From Ascochyta rabiei (taxonomy: Eukaryota; Ascomycota; Dothideomycetes; Pleosporales; Didymellaceae): DNA of 64,000 nucleotides. The stretch spans positions 868,001-932,000 of the forward strand of contig NC_082426.1 in the NCBI RefSeq assembly GCF_004011695.2, read 5' to 3'. A model generated the notes under the pieces. The model searched no databases. It was given only the letters and a program-made list of their open reading frames with translations, and had not been told where the DNA came from. A program made the position numbers and the translations under genes. Below, piece by piece: positions 10,462 to 22,294 of the stretch. The first letter of the stretch is position 1; each line of letters begins with the position of its first letter.

Positions 10462-10517
<56 letters not shown>

Positions 10518-13500
10518 GCACGGCTTACGGCCATTGCAATTCAAGCAGCCGCTGGTGGGGCGGCCCGGGAAGCACATCGGCGTGGGCGAGCTGCTGGCCC
10601 GGCTGGAGTCGCTGCTGAACGAGCTGCGCACCCTCGACCAGGACGACGCCCACCGCGAGTCGCTCGCCCCCGTCGCGCAGCAACTGGCCCACCACAGCCT
10701 CCTGCAGCACAAGGACGCCGGCGTGCGCGCCTGGACCTGCTGCTGCCTCGTCGACATGCTGAAGCTCTTCGCCCCCGATGCCCCCTACCCGGCCTCGAAG
10801 CTGAAGGTGGGCCTGCTCGCACGCGCTTTCCTGTGCCCGCCAATGCTGACCCCCATGCCAGGAAATCTTCTCGCTCATCATCACCAAGCTGCTGCCCCTC
10901 CTCGCCAACCCCGCGCACCCCTACAACAGCCAGCACCTGTACGTCCTGCGCTCCCTCGCCGAGTGGAAGAGCATCCTGCTCATCAACGAGATCCCCGGCG
11001 CCGAGGCCCTCACCACCGCCCTCTTCACCACCTGCTTCGACGTCCTCTCCGGCCCCTCCAAGAGCGATGCCGCCGACGAGCTGAGCAAGAACGTCGAGCA
11101 CAACATGACCGACGTCCTCTCCACCATCGTCGACGAGGCCCCGGCCGTCTCGCACGACATCGTCGACATCATCGTCGCCCAGTTCCTCTGGGCAGACCCC
11201 ATCACCCTCGGCAGCAGCACCAAGAGCAAGAAGAGCGCCCCAGTCGATGCCAAGCAGACAACGTTGCGCCGCAAGGAAGCCCCACCGGCCTACAACATGG
11301 CCAAGAACGTGTGCAACGCCTACCCAGACAAGATGGCCCGCCTCATTGGCAACTACTTCAGCTCCGTCATCGTCGACTTTACCAATGCAGGCCCGTCCTT
11401 CAAGCGGAACCGCGCACCCAGCCAAGACGCCGACGACGATGCCGCCAAGGGCCCTTCAGACGATGACATCCACGAGGCGAACAAGGCGCACAGGCTCCTG
11501 CGAGAGCTGTGGAAGTCCTGTCCGGCCGTGCTGCAGGACATCATCCCGCACCTGCAGGACGAGCTCGGGACCGAGAACGTGCAGCTTCGCCAGCTGGCCA
11601 CCGAGACGTTCGGAGACATGATCTCTGGCATTGGCGCAGCAGGTCCTCCGCCGCCGCCACAGATGGACCCCGTTGCCTACCCATCACAGAGCCTGACACG
11701 AGCCGATGCAGAACGCCCGTTCGACTTTCTCACCACGCCCACCTCCATCAACTCCTTTCCTACCCAGCATCCCGTTGCATACCACTCGTTTCTGCAGCGC
11801 AAGAACGACAAGTCGCCCATCATTCGAGCGTCCTGGACAACGGCAATCGGCCGCATACTGACAACATCAGCTGGCGGCATCGGACTCGACCCCGAAGAAG
11901 AGCGGAACCTGCTCAAGTCGTTTGCCGAGTGCCTGATCGACAGCGACGAGAGAGTGCGACTGGCGGCCGTAAAGGCGGTCCAGCTCTTCACCTTTGACGA
12001 TGTCGTCCGCAAGCTCGGCAGCAACGGCAGCATGTCGGACTCGGGCTCCATCCTCTCCAACCTTGCAGATCGAGTCAAGGACAAGAAAAGCGTCATCCAC
12101 GCGGAGACAACAAAGCTCATCGGCCGCATCTGGGGTGTAGCTTCAGGCGCGATTGCCGAGGGCGACGACACTGTGAAGAACTTGCTCGGCTGTATACCGT
12201 CAAGAATCCTGGAAGCGTGCTATGTGAACGATGCCGATATCAACGTCCAGGTTGACACGGCGCTCTTTGAGTCTCTACTGCCGCTTGGATATCCTCCCAT
12301 GAAGCCCCGAGCTGCGAGCGGTGCCTCGCAAGTAGTCAAGGACAGCCAAACAAACGGCGAGCACAGCTACACCGAAGCCGAGCTCGACAAGCTCCGGACC
12401 GAGCGACAGCTTGTCCTGGTCAACGCGTTGAGCGAAAAGGCCAAGAAGGTCTACTTCGCCAAGCAGAGCAATCAAGTACAGGGCGCTGGGTTCATGGAGG
12501 GCTTCTTGCAGGTCTGCGAAAAGTACAACGGCGGCGTCGTCAACAAGGAAGACAAGGACGTCAAGACCAAGCTGAGTGGTTTGATTGCCTACTACGCCAA
12601 AACATTACCCGAGCCCACGCGAACCTCTGACGAGCTGTGGAAGTTTGCCAAAGCACACGACCGTCGTGCGTATGCTCTGATACGTTTCTGCATGGATCCA
12701 GCGAGCGACTACCGCAGGGTCTTCAAGTCTATTGTAGGTCGTACTTCACAACGTCTCGTGCTTTACTGACACCCCGTAGAAAGAGCTGCGAAAGCGCATC
12801 GAGGACGGCCCGGGTAGTAGTCTACTCGACGTCTTGAACCCTCTGCTCTACCGTGTCGCCCTGCTGTGCTACAACAAAAGTCACGTCGCAGCTGTCATCG
12901 AGTATACTCGCACCGACGACAAGGGCCTGGGCGCCACTGCCCACGAACTGCTGAAAGAGATCTCCCTCAGGCACCCAAAGGTCTTTTCCACGCACGTCAA
13001 GGATCTCTGCAGGACGCTCGAGAGCGAGGCGCCAACAGCAAAAACGCCGAACCCCCCTGGAGCGGTCGAAGACCTCAAGGCCTGCGCAGCCTTTGCGAAG
13101 AAGTTTCCTGGCGATATCCCGATCAACGCCAAGGACGGGCGCAAGCTGGTGCAGAGCTTCCTCAACTTTGCGCAATATGGCACACCAGCACAGGCTGCGA
13201 AGCATGCAATCACGATTATCATGCACAGCGACAACAAGAAAGAGCTTCACGCTAGGGAGATACTGGACAAGAGCATCAAAAGCTTCAAGTACAACGGCGA
13301 CCACTGGCTGACGAAGCTCGCCGCGCTCAGTCAGCTGGTACTGCTTGCGCAGACGGAGTGCGAGGACAGCATGGACTCCATCATTGAGATTGCCATTGAA
13401 AAGGTCCTCCACCAGCCGCACTTGGCAACTGACGAGGCTGATGCTGAATGGATGGAGACGCCCGATGACGATATCCTGGGCCGAACTTGGGCGTTGAAGA

Positions 13501-15218
13501 TTCTCATCAACCGACTGCGCTCCCTTCCATCCGATGCTGACCTCGACGAGGCCGCGACAAGTACATACGCCCTGCTCAACCGGCTGGTCAAGGACAACGG
13601 CGAAGCATCAGAGTCAAACGACACACCGGCAGGGCACAAATCTCGCCAGAGGCTCCTCGCCGCCAACGCGCTGCTCAAGCTGTCGACCAACAAGCGCCTT
13701 GACGCGCTGCTGAAGCCCGCTGATTTTGTACAGCTGGCTCTCGTCACTCACGACCCCTGTTCTCAAGTACGCAGACGGTTCGCCGAGAAACTGATGAAGT
13801 ACCTCGGACAGAACCGCCTCCCCCCTCGCTTCTACACCATCCTCTTCTTCTTCGCTCACGAGCCCGAGCGGGGCGTCAAAGAAAGTACACTCACCTGGAT
13901 ACGTTCCCGGCGCGCCACCTTCGCCGCTCGCAAGGAAACCATTCTCGAGACTGTCTTCGCCCGCCTCCTCAGTCTTCTCGCACACCACCCGGATTTCGAG
14001 ACCGACAACGACACCCTCAAACTCATGTCCGAGTACATCCTCTACTACCTCAAATGCGTCGCCACAGAAGACAACCTCTCCCTCATCTTCCACGTCGCGC
14101 AACGTGTCAAGGGCGTTGCCGACGGCATCGCGTCGTCGAAGCAAGCCGATGAAAATCTCTACGTCCTCTCCGACCTCTCCCAAGCCCTCATCCGCTCCTG
14201 GGAAGAGCAGAACAGCTGGACCATGCAGTCCTGGCCGGGCAAGGTGCGCCTTCCCTCCGGCATCTTCCGCGCGTTGGAGAGCCACGACCGTGCCCAGGAG
14301 ATTGCGAAGAAGACGTGGATTGATGAAGACCTGGTTGAAGAACTCGATCCACTAGTCCGCAAGGCCATCCGCAGCAAGAAGAGGAAGGCTACCGATGTTG
14401 CCGAGGGCGCGCGGAAGAAGAAGCCCAAGGGCGACCGGCCGAAGAGAGAGAAGAAGGACAGGCCAATCAAGACACCGAGGCAGAGACGGGCAGCAAGTGA
14501 TGATGAGAGCGATGAGGGGCAGATTGCGCAAGAGAGCGAGCCGAAGAGAAAGAGTGGGCGGAAAAGTAACGTAAGCAAGAGCTATATCGAGGTCAGCAGT
14601 GACGAGGAGGACGCCGATGCCGGCGCCGACGCCGTGGAGCAGGCTGAACAAGAGGACGATTCGTCCGAGGAAGACGTAGAGATGGCAGAGGCGGAAGAGG
14701 TTGAAGCAGAGGCTGAAGCGGAGGAAGATGTAGACGCAGAAGCAGAAGCAGAGGCAGAAGCAGAAGCAGAAGCAGAAGCAGAAGCAGAAGCAGAAGCAGA
14801 AGCAGAAGCAGAAGCGTCCGAACCCTCTGAAGCGGAAGCGTCACCAGCGCCCTCACCACCAAGGAAAACCACACGAGGTCGAGCAGCAAAAGCAGCCAGT
14901 GCGGTCGACGCCTCACCAGCCGCGCAGAGACGCAAGACCGCCACTCCAGCCAAGACAACCCCAGCCAAGACAACCCCAGCTAAGGCAACTCCAGCCAAGG
15001 CAGCAACGCCAGCGAAAGCCAGCAAAGCAACGACACCAGCAAAGGCCAGCAAAACCGCCAAACCCGTCGCAAAGGGAAAAGCAAACGTCAACGGCACCGC
15101 AGCAGAAACAACAACAAAAACTACAACAGTAACGATAGAGAAATCGACGACGAAATGGACGTCTGATCCCCCTGCCGTTGCCGCCTCGACTCGACGAAGT
15201 GCCCGGACTAGAAGCTAA
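10363..15218 (+). CDS. PDS5: Sister-chromatid cohesion protein Pds5 (Spo76/BimD family)
   Basis: Cohesin-associated HEAT-repeat protein acting in the nucleus. There are three exons: 10363-10806, 10862-12733 and 12780-15218. Introns are 55 nt (GTGGGC...GCTGAC...CCAG) and 46 nt (GTAGGT...TACTGAC...TAG), both phase 0; the product is 1584 residues. Pds5-like segments: LQFKQPLVG, HHSLLQHKDAGVRAWTCCCL, HPYNSQHLYVLRSLAEWKSI, FTTCFDVLSGPS, VDIIVAQFLW, YNMAKNVCNAYPDKMARLIG, SWTTAIGRIL, DVLNPLLYRVALLCYNKSHV and DKSIKSFKYNGDHWLTKLAA. Odd features: nine His-Asp dipeptides after the acidic N-terminus, and a C-terminal tail with KRK basic patches, a long Ala-Glu run and repeated TPAK motifs resembling linker-histone tails. 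The extremes are low complexity and probably disordered. Confidence 0.95.
10462..10515 (+). repeat. (CACGAC)9 coding repeat giving (His-Asp)9 in Pds5
   Basis: Nine perfect hexanucleotide copies in frame, immediately after an acidic stretch (EEEHD...) and before QHGLRPLQFKQP. Perfect copies suggest recent slippage. Confidence 0.97.
14736..14814 (+). repeat. (GCAGAA)n coding repeat giving poly(Ala-Glu) in Pds5
   Basis: About thirteen hexanucleotide units, nearly all gcagaa with one gcagag, encode an (AE)n stretch. More loosely repeated AE/DVD residues flank it. Further downstream (14940-15060) imperfect units encode TPAK repeats. Confidence 0.95.
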
Positions 15219-15403
15219 GCCACGTCGCATTGAGTTGTATTTTGCAATTTGTAGCTGTGTGCTAGGTGGTACCATATACATGAGCGAGCTGTTTGCGGGT
15301 GGTAGTGGAATGCGGGTTTCTGCGTTGCGTTGTTTAGCAAGTGTGCGTGTGCGTTTATGTATTTTGTTGCGAGAGCGAATAGGAGGGTGCAAATAGGGAG
15401 TAC

Positions 15404-15496
15404 AAAAGGGGGGTGCAAAAGGGGGGTGCAAAAGGGGGGTGCAAAAGGGGGGTGCAAAAGGGGGGTGCAAAAGGGGGGTGCAAAAGGGGGGTGCGA
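15404..15496 (+). repeat. 13-bp tandem repeat GGGGGGTGCAAAA, about 7 copies (G-quadruplex-type)
   Basis: Near-perfect 13-bp units place runs of six G every 13 nt with 7-nt loops. This fits the G3+N1-7 pattern for intramolecular G-quadruplexes on the + strand. Degenerate units flank it (ggagggtgcaaatag; gaggaggtgcgagg). Confidence 0.95.
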
Positions 15497-16315
15497 AGAG
15501 GAGGTGCGAGGAGGTTAAGGAGGTGTAGGATAAACAAAACATCTACGTTGAATCTTAGGATACATTTCATCCTCGTTCTGTTCTATTCTATCCAAGTCAT
15601 CTGTATCGTACCCTATCCTGTCTTGTTCTATCTTATCCCACTCTATCCTAATCTGCTCTATCCTAACCTGCTCTATCCTACACATAAGAGAAAAAGACCC
15701 TTATCAGCGTGTAAGACAAGACAAAAGGGCTTCTACTACATACACACAACTCAACTACAGGCTATAGTTCCTCACTCAACTTAAGATCTTCCAACCCGAT
15801 ACTTATCACCTATCCCACCCCACCAGGAGACAGTTGCAACGATTAAGGAAGGAGAAGTACGGGCGCTAAGACAAGTATCTGGTTCTGAGGGGAAGGGATT
15901 GTGTTATCCGTGGTTTGGAGTGGAGTCAATTTAGCGGTGATTTGAACCAGGCTTGAGCGGTGGGTGATTTATGAGATATTTCGCGAAAAAAAAGAAAAAA
16001 AAAAAAGGAGAAGAGAGTAGAATTTTTTTTAGAAGTAAAAATTTCAAAAACAACCAAAGGAGACGATGAAGAGGTTGGTTGGTGTTGGTTTGGATAGGGG
16101 AGGCGGTTTTCTGGCTCGGAGTGGAGATGGGAATACTGAACCGGTCTTGCGAGTGCAAAATCGAATATTGCAAAACCAGCCACGAATACAGTAGAATTCA
16201 GACTGAATTGAACATGAAAGGAAATATGATAGTTCTCCACTTCTTGCACGGGAGTCTTGCAGATTCAGACACGAGCTCAACACAGCTTACGGCGACTCTG
16301 AACTACCACACCACA

Positions 16316-16403
16316 CTGCAAACGTTAAACCACACACTGCAAACGTTAAACCACACACTGCAAACGTTAAACCACACACTGCAAACGTTAAACCACACAC
16401 CAC
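16316..16403 (+). repeat. 21-bp tandem repeat, 4 copies, just upstream of a start codon
   Basis: The unit 'caaacgttaaaccacacact' + 'g' is repeated about four times, ending 10-15 bp before the ATG at 16412. The frame of the downstream gene is open across it (would read LQTLNHT repeated), so it could be leader or, less likely, coding. Confidence 0.9.
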
Positions 16404-16411
16404 AAACGACC

Positions 16412-16975
16412 ATGTCTACTGTCACCGACATGTCTGCATCACGCATCACCGAGAAAGCCGAATCCATGCACGATACCTCTCCGGCCTACGATTTCACCTC
16501 ACGACCGCCCCCAACCACCAGTCCAGAGCCTACACAGGAAGCACGCCCCCACTGTCCAGAATGCAACGTCCCGCCCCGAGACTCACCATGCGCGCAGCTC
16601 ATCGCAGTAGCAGCAACGATAGCGCTCTGCATCGCCCCGCCCCTCTTCGTGCTGGGCCTCTACCTCAACCCCACCGGCAGAAGCTCCACTGCCCACCACC
16701 ACGCCACCACGCACCGCAGCAACCGCACACACGAGCCGGTCCAGCTCCGGCGGAGCTTCGTCCGCCGCAACACTGCCTTTGGTACCAACCTCATGCTGTG
16801 GATTCTCGTCTGCGGCATGGGCGTCGCCATGGTGGTGGGGCTGGGCGCGGGCTTTGTGCTAAGGAGGCGTGGACAGATCCGTGTCCGGGAGCGAGAGAGG
16901 TGGGGTGCTGGAGCGGAAGCGCAGCGGGGGTTTGGTGGGGAGAGGGGTGTAGTGATGCAGGCGGGAGGGTGTTAA
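16412..16975 (+). CDS. Hypothetical two-TM membrane protein
   Basis: I do not recognise a family. This 187-residue single-exon frame starts at ATG 16412 (ccATG context after a 21-bp repeat). An alternative in-frame start far upstream at 16079 would add a leader of repeat-encoded sequence and is disfavoured. Seen: a Ser/Thr/Pro-rich N-terminus (about 1-45), a CPECNVPPRDSPC motif, a first hydrophobic segment (LIAVAATIALCIAPPLFVLG, about residues 62-84), a polar His/Arg/Thr-rich loop, a second hydrophobic segment (LMLWILVCGMGVAMVVGLG, about 128-150), then a short basic Arg-rich tail (RRRGQIRVRERER). Both termini may face the same side. Location and role are unknown. Confidence 0.6.
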   Translation: MSTVTDMSASRITEKAESMHDTSPAYDFTSRPPPTTSPEPTQEARPHCPECNVPPRDSPCAQLIAVAATIALCIAPPLFVLGLYLNPTGRSSTAHHHATTHRSNRTHEPVQLRRSFVRRNTAFGTNLMLWILVCGMGVAMVVGLGAGFVLRRRGQIRVRERERWGAGAEAQRGFGGERGVVMQAGGC

Positions 16976-17681
16976 GTGTGAGGAAATTGCAGCTAATATA
17001 TTGTCCGTTGTGTGTGTGGGGGGGGGTTGGATGAATGAGAGGTGCGATTGGCATGCTGGACATCCGGAGTGTCAAGTGCAGTGACATTTCAATGCCTCGA
17101 GACTTCTGCGCTGCTTTCTCCATCCCTCGATTTCATGGTCTGATCTCATGACTAAAGCCTCCTCTCAGACCAATATCACTTCGCTTACAGCCCAGTGACA
17201 ACTTATCCTTCTCTCTCATAGCCTCAGGAACAGCGGGGAGGAGAGGATGTGGACAGTACAACGCGATTCGTATTCAACAGCAGACAGAAACAGGGAACAA
17301 GAAACAAGGAGAGAGGGGGGAGTGTGGTGCTAGTTCGAAAGGGAAGAGACTAGGGTATATGTAACGTTCGAATAGAACTCAGACATAGCAGCAATCAAAC
17401 ACAGCATAAGAGAAGAGAGAGGGGGGGAGGGGGAAGTGTATTGCTGATTCTAGAGGAGAGAGGAGAATGCATCTAATGAGACGATATATTGCGAATAGGC
17501 TTACTCTTGCTCCACACATACACTGTCTGCTAACAAGCGAGGTTTGTATCGATAGATTCCGCCATCCCAAGTCTCGAATGCAGGAACAAGACGTCGAAAT
17601 CACTGCGCTACGCCATGCTCCAAAACACCCACTACCCACCACACGCCTGCTGTAACTACAATAGACAGCAAGAAGCGTCGC
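16976..17681. other. Intergenic, no gene seen
   Basis: Contains short G- and GA-rich tracts (about 17015-17030 and 17305-17330, 17410-17435). It sits between two converging genes, so it is probably 3' UTR and spacer. Confidence 0.5.
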
Positions 17682-18978
<1,297 letters not shown>

Positions 18979-20028
18979 GGTCGACGCTGGCGTGCACGAG
19001 CGCTCTTCCGGAGCCTGTTTCTCCGCGCAACCTTGGTAGCTCGACGGAGAAAAGTCGAGGGAAGCCCGAGAGAAGTGGGTGTAAGAAGTCACAATGTTCA
19101 GGGCCCAATGGGTGTGTTGTCGTGGGGCAGAGCTGTACGAATCAGGAAGGCGGTGAGCGCCCCACGGACCTGTCAAACTGTCAGCCGACCAAACCCACGA
19201 TCCAGACCGCAAGGCTTCACGACCGGGCGGGCAGAAAAGGGTCACCGGGTGCCTTTGCTGTGGGTTGGCTCACGATGCGGGACGAGTATATATGGGGGTG
19301 TGCCACGTTTGTGTATTTGCTTCGGTATAGGACCCGCTGATGCCTCTCCGCCAGACAAGACCGACACACCAACTCCGACCATCCATACAAATACACCACA
19401 AGGAACGTACGAGGTATCAACACAAATCAACACAGAACAACACATGCGTCTCGACGACGACGACGACAATTTGTAGACACCGGCAGCGACAACGCAGACG
19501 CTCTCTCTTCCACGCCTACCATGCGTTCGTACGAGGACTCGAAGATCCGTAAGAATGAGGGAATCGCTACACAATGCAATATAAGCCAGACTTTTCCGTT
19601 CCCACCCACTGGAAACGACTGACGAGATCCCGTAACAAGAGTGGAGTCGCTGAAAGGATGGCGCGATTAAAACCAATCTATGGTTGGCAGAAAATCAAGC
19701 AAGAAAAACTCCGTGTGCACCCAGGAACGCCAATGCAGGAACATGCGACAGGATCGACCGGAAAATGCAGCAAAAGGAGCCGTCCGGAGGCAATGCTGGG
19801 AAACCGTGTCGTGATCAAATGACCGCAGACAAACAACCATCGTCAGGTCCGCAGCGACGATCCGTACCGGACAGAACAAGATTCGTGAGCGCTCAGTCGC
19901 TGGCATGCCAGAGACGTCCGCTCCACTCATCATAATCGGCCAGGTTGTAAGCGTAGCTTCGTGATCAGAAAGAGTCGTGAGGCGCAAGGAGAAAAGGCCC
20001 ATGGCCTGTAAAAGATGTGAGCCGAGGC
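18979..20028. other. Intergenic, no gene seen
   Basis: 5' flank of the EBP-like gene and 3' flank of the PP1 subunit gene. A TATATAT at about 19287-19293 could serve a minus-strand transcript about 310 bp before the EBP start. No convincing ORF. Confidence 0.5.
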
Positions 20029-22294
20029 TCAAACGCACGTTTGAGGAGTGTGGCTTCGCTCAGGGAAGATGCGACCGTGCATGTTGTACCCATATTGATA
20101 CTGGGACGCGAGAAGGTCTTCAGGTCCGGACCCCGTGACTGGGCCAGGAGATGTAGAGCGGTTCAAAAAAGGTGAGGATGATCGGGAAGACTTGACTTCG
20201 TTCGCACCATCTACCATGACAGGCATAGCTGGCGAGGGCGGGCTGCTGGTGGCGGACGACTGAGCGCTGTGAATGTACTCAGTCGCGCCGTCACTGTGAG
20301 GGTGCTTGGCCGAAGGCGTAGTGGCTTTGGGAGAGCCTCTCCCGGTGGGTGTGCCGAACTGAAGTCGTATTAGTATCCGTCTAGGCCAATCTGTCGGGTT
20401 GTTGAGATTGAGAACGTACAAAGCAAAACTTCTGGATCAACTCGTTGTACTCTGCGGACTGGAGGTCAGGCTTGTCAGACGACAAAGCATCGGGCCGCGT
20501 TCCGGGAACAGGCGCGCCGGTCGTGTGCGATTTGGCAAGAGGAGCAGGACGGTCGAAGTAGCCCTTGCTGACGTCGGCCGTGTTGACCTTGAGGCCGCTG
20601 CGGTCGCCTAGCGCGGTCTGCGCAGTGGTCAAGGCAGCTGAGAGGGAAGCGCCAAAGTCGTAACGAGACGAGAACGCCTGCCCGCTCTGAGGTCGGCGAG
20701 CACCCTGGTCAGGGTAGATCTGAGCGCGCTGCTTGCTCTTGGGCTTGAGGCGGATGGCCGACTTGGGTGCATCGCCGGTGATGCGACCAGAGCTCCCGAA
20801 CTGGAATTTGTTCTCGAACTCGTGACCAAAGTCGTCGTCAAGGGCGGCGGCAGTTGAGCGTGGGCGCGGCGACAGAGGCGATTGCCTGCTGCGCGGGATA
20901 GCACCAAGACCGCCACTGCTGGAGCGCTTGATCTTGCGCTGCTGCTGCTGCTGCTGCTGCTTGGCCTTCTTGATGAAGTCGACCTGGTAGTTCATCGAGT
21001 GGTTGTTGTCCCAGAACTCCTGGCCGTTGGTCTGGTAACGAACACAGAGCAGTAGCGTCTTGGACTCGAGGTTGGCCTGGTCAGCGAGCTTGATGTTGAA
21101 GTTGAAGCGGTCGTAGCCATCGTCGGCCTGCTTCTTACGAACATCGTGGTTGAACTCGGCAACCACTTCAGACGTTGTCTTCCAGTAGTCGAGTGTGAAT
21201 CGAGCCACGACGAGCTTCTGGAAAGAGATGTTGGCGCACGCAATGTTGCCAACCAGGGTTTGGTTGTCTGATGCGAGCGCAATGCGTTCGACACGTACAG
21301 GTGCAGTCTGCCGCTCGTACGACTCCGACGACGGCCAGTTGGCAAGCTTGATCTCCCACTCAGGAGTCTTGGACTTGGCGTCGTCCTCGAAGGGGTACTC
21401 GTTCTCGCTCTCGTACGCAGTCTCAACAGGTGATGAGCCAGCACTGACAGCAATCGGGCGGTCTACTGACAGGAAGTGTCGTACCTGCTCGATCTCCTCG
21501 TTGAAGTGTACAGCCTTGGAGTAGGTGGGGGTGCCGGGCATGCTCGACGGCCTGCGTCGTGATGCAGGTCGGAGAGCAGGCTTGACCAGCTCACCAGACT
21601 TCTTGCGTAGTAGCTGTGGCTTCATCCGTAATCCGTCATCTTCCGCGTCGCTGTCGTCCGAGGACGTGGTGATGGCTGGGTTGGTATCGAGAGGCTCGAT
21701 GTTGTGCTTGGAGAGCATGATCTCGCTCGAGGAGCGAGAGTGTGCAATCCTGCGTGCTTCGGCCGAGAGTGATCGTGCAGCGGTCATGAGCTGTGGCGCG
21801 TCCGTCGATTTTTTCGTGACTGCGTTTCGCTCGGGAGAGGCAGTCCTCTTGACGTTGATGTGCTGCAGCGCCTCTTCCAGGTCCTTCAAGCTGCCGATGA
21901 TACGGCCCCGGTCTTCATCGTCGGACGAGTCAGGCGGAGTGGTGATGGCACCTGAAGGAATCAGAGAGTCGTTCACAGGAGGAGGAGACGGGCGGATGCT
22001 ACCATTCGTCTTTGCCGAGCCACGGCTACGACGGGCGTCGGTGGGGGACTCTACCACGCTGCCGTGGACCGGAGTTCCATTGTTGGCAGTGGGGTTGGCG
22101 TGAGGAAACGAAGGCGAGCGGCGGTGCTTGTGCAGGTACGATGTCGACGACACGGAGCGTGGGAGCGCGGGCCGTTGCGAGACCTTGGGCGACTGGGAGA
22201 CTGGGGTGTCGACGTAGGAGTGGTTGCGGCTGAGGGTAGGGCTGGTCGGCTTTGAGGTAGCTGGCGAGCGCTGGGAGGGCGGTGTGTAAGGCAT
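20029..22294 (-). CDS. Protein phosphatase 1 (Glc7) regulatory/targeting subunit with CBM21 domain
   Basis: Targets PP1 to glycogen or related substrates (Gac1/Pig family). Two exons, 22294-20420 and 20358-20029, are split by a 61-nt intron (GTACGT donor, ACTAATAC branch, CAG acceptor), giving 734 residues; the start is MPYTPPSQRSPATSKP. Seen: a long Ser/Pro-rich disordered N-terminus, an RVxF-type PP1-docking motif in SKAVHFNEEIEQVRHF, and a CBM21 domain (PVRVERIALASDNQTLVGNI, FQKLVVARFTLDYWKTTSEV, FWDNNHSMNYQVDF). A poly-Gln run (KKAKQQQQQQQRK) follows, then a Ser/Pro-rich tail ending MHGRIFPERSHTPQTCV. CBM21 plus RVxF in this order is diagnostic of the family; which paralogue it is cannot be said. 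Confidence 0.92.

Larger units (their letters stand above)
15219..16411. other. Intergenic region rich in simple sequence
   Basis: Contains the G-run array (annotated separately), a 'ctatcctaatctg'-type pyrimidine repeat at about 15590-15685, an A-rich tract at about 15985-16045 and the 21-bp repeat next to the downstream gene. No gene is supported. It serves as the PDS5 3' flank and the upstream flank of the small membrane protein. Confidence 0.6.

Noticed and set aside
10541..11425. Long minus-strand frame opposite PDS5 exons 1-2
   Set aside because: Shadow of PDS5 codons; composition (Gly/Val/Glu then Arg/Ala) is typical of antisense translation.
14582..15097. Minus-strand Ala/Ser-rich frame opposite the PDS5 tail
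   Set aside because: Arises from the reverse complement of the GCAGAA and TPAK repeats.
15590..15685. Telomere-like or centromere-like pyrimidine repeat
   Set aside because: Units (ctatcctaatctg-type) are irregular and unlike TTAGGG; just simple sequence.
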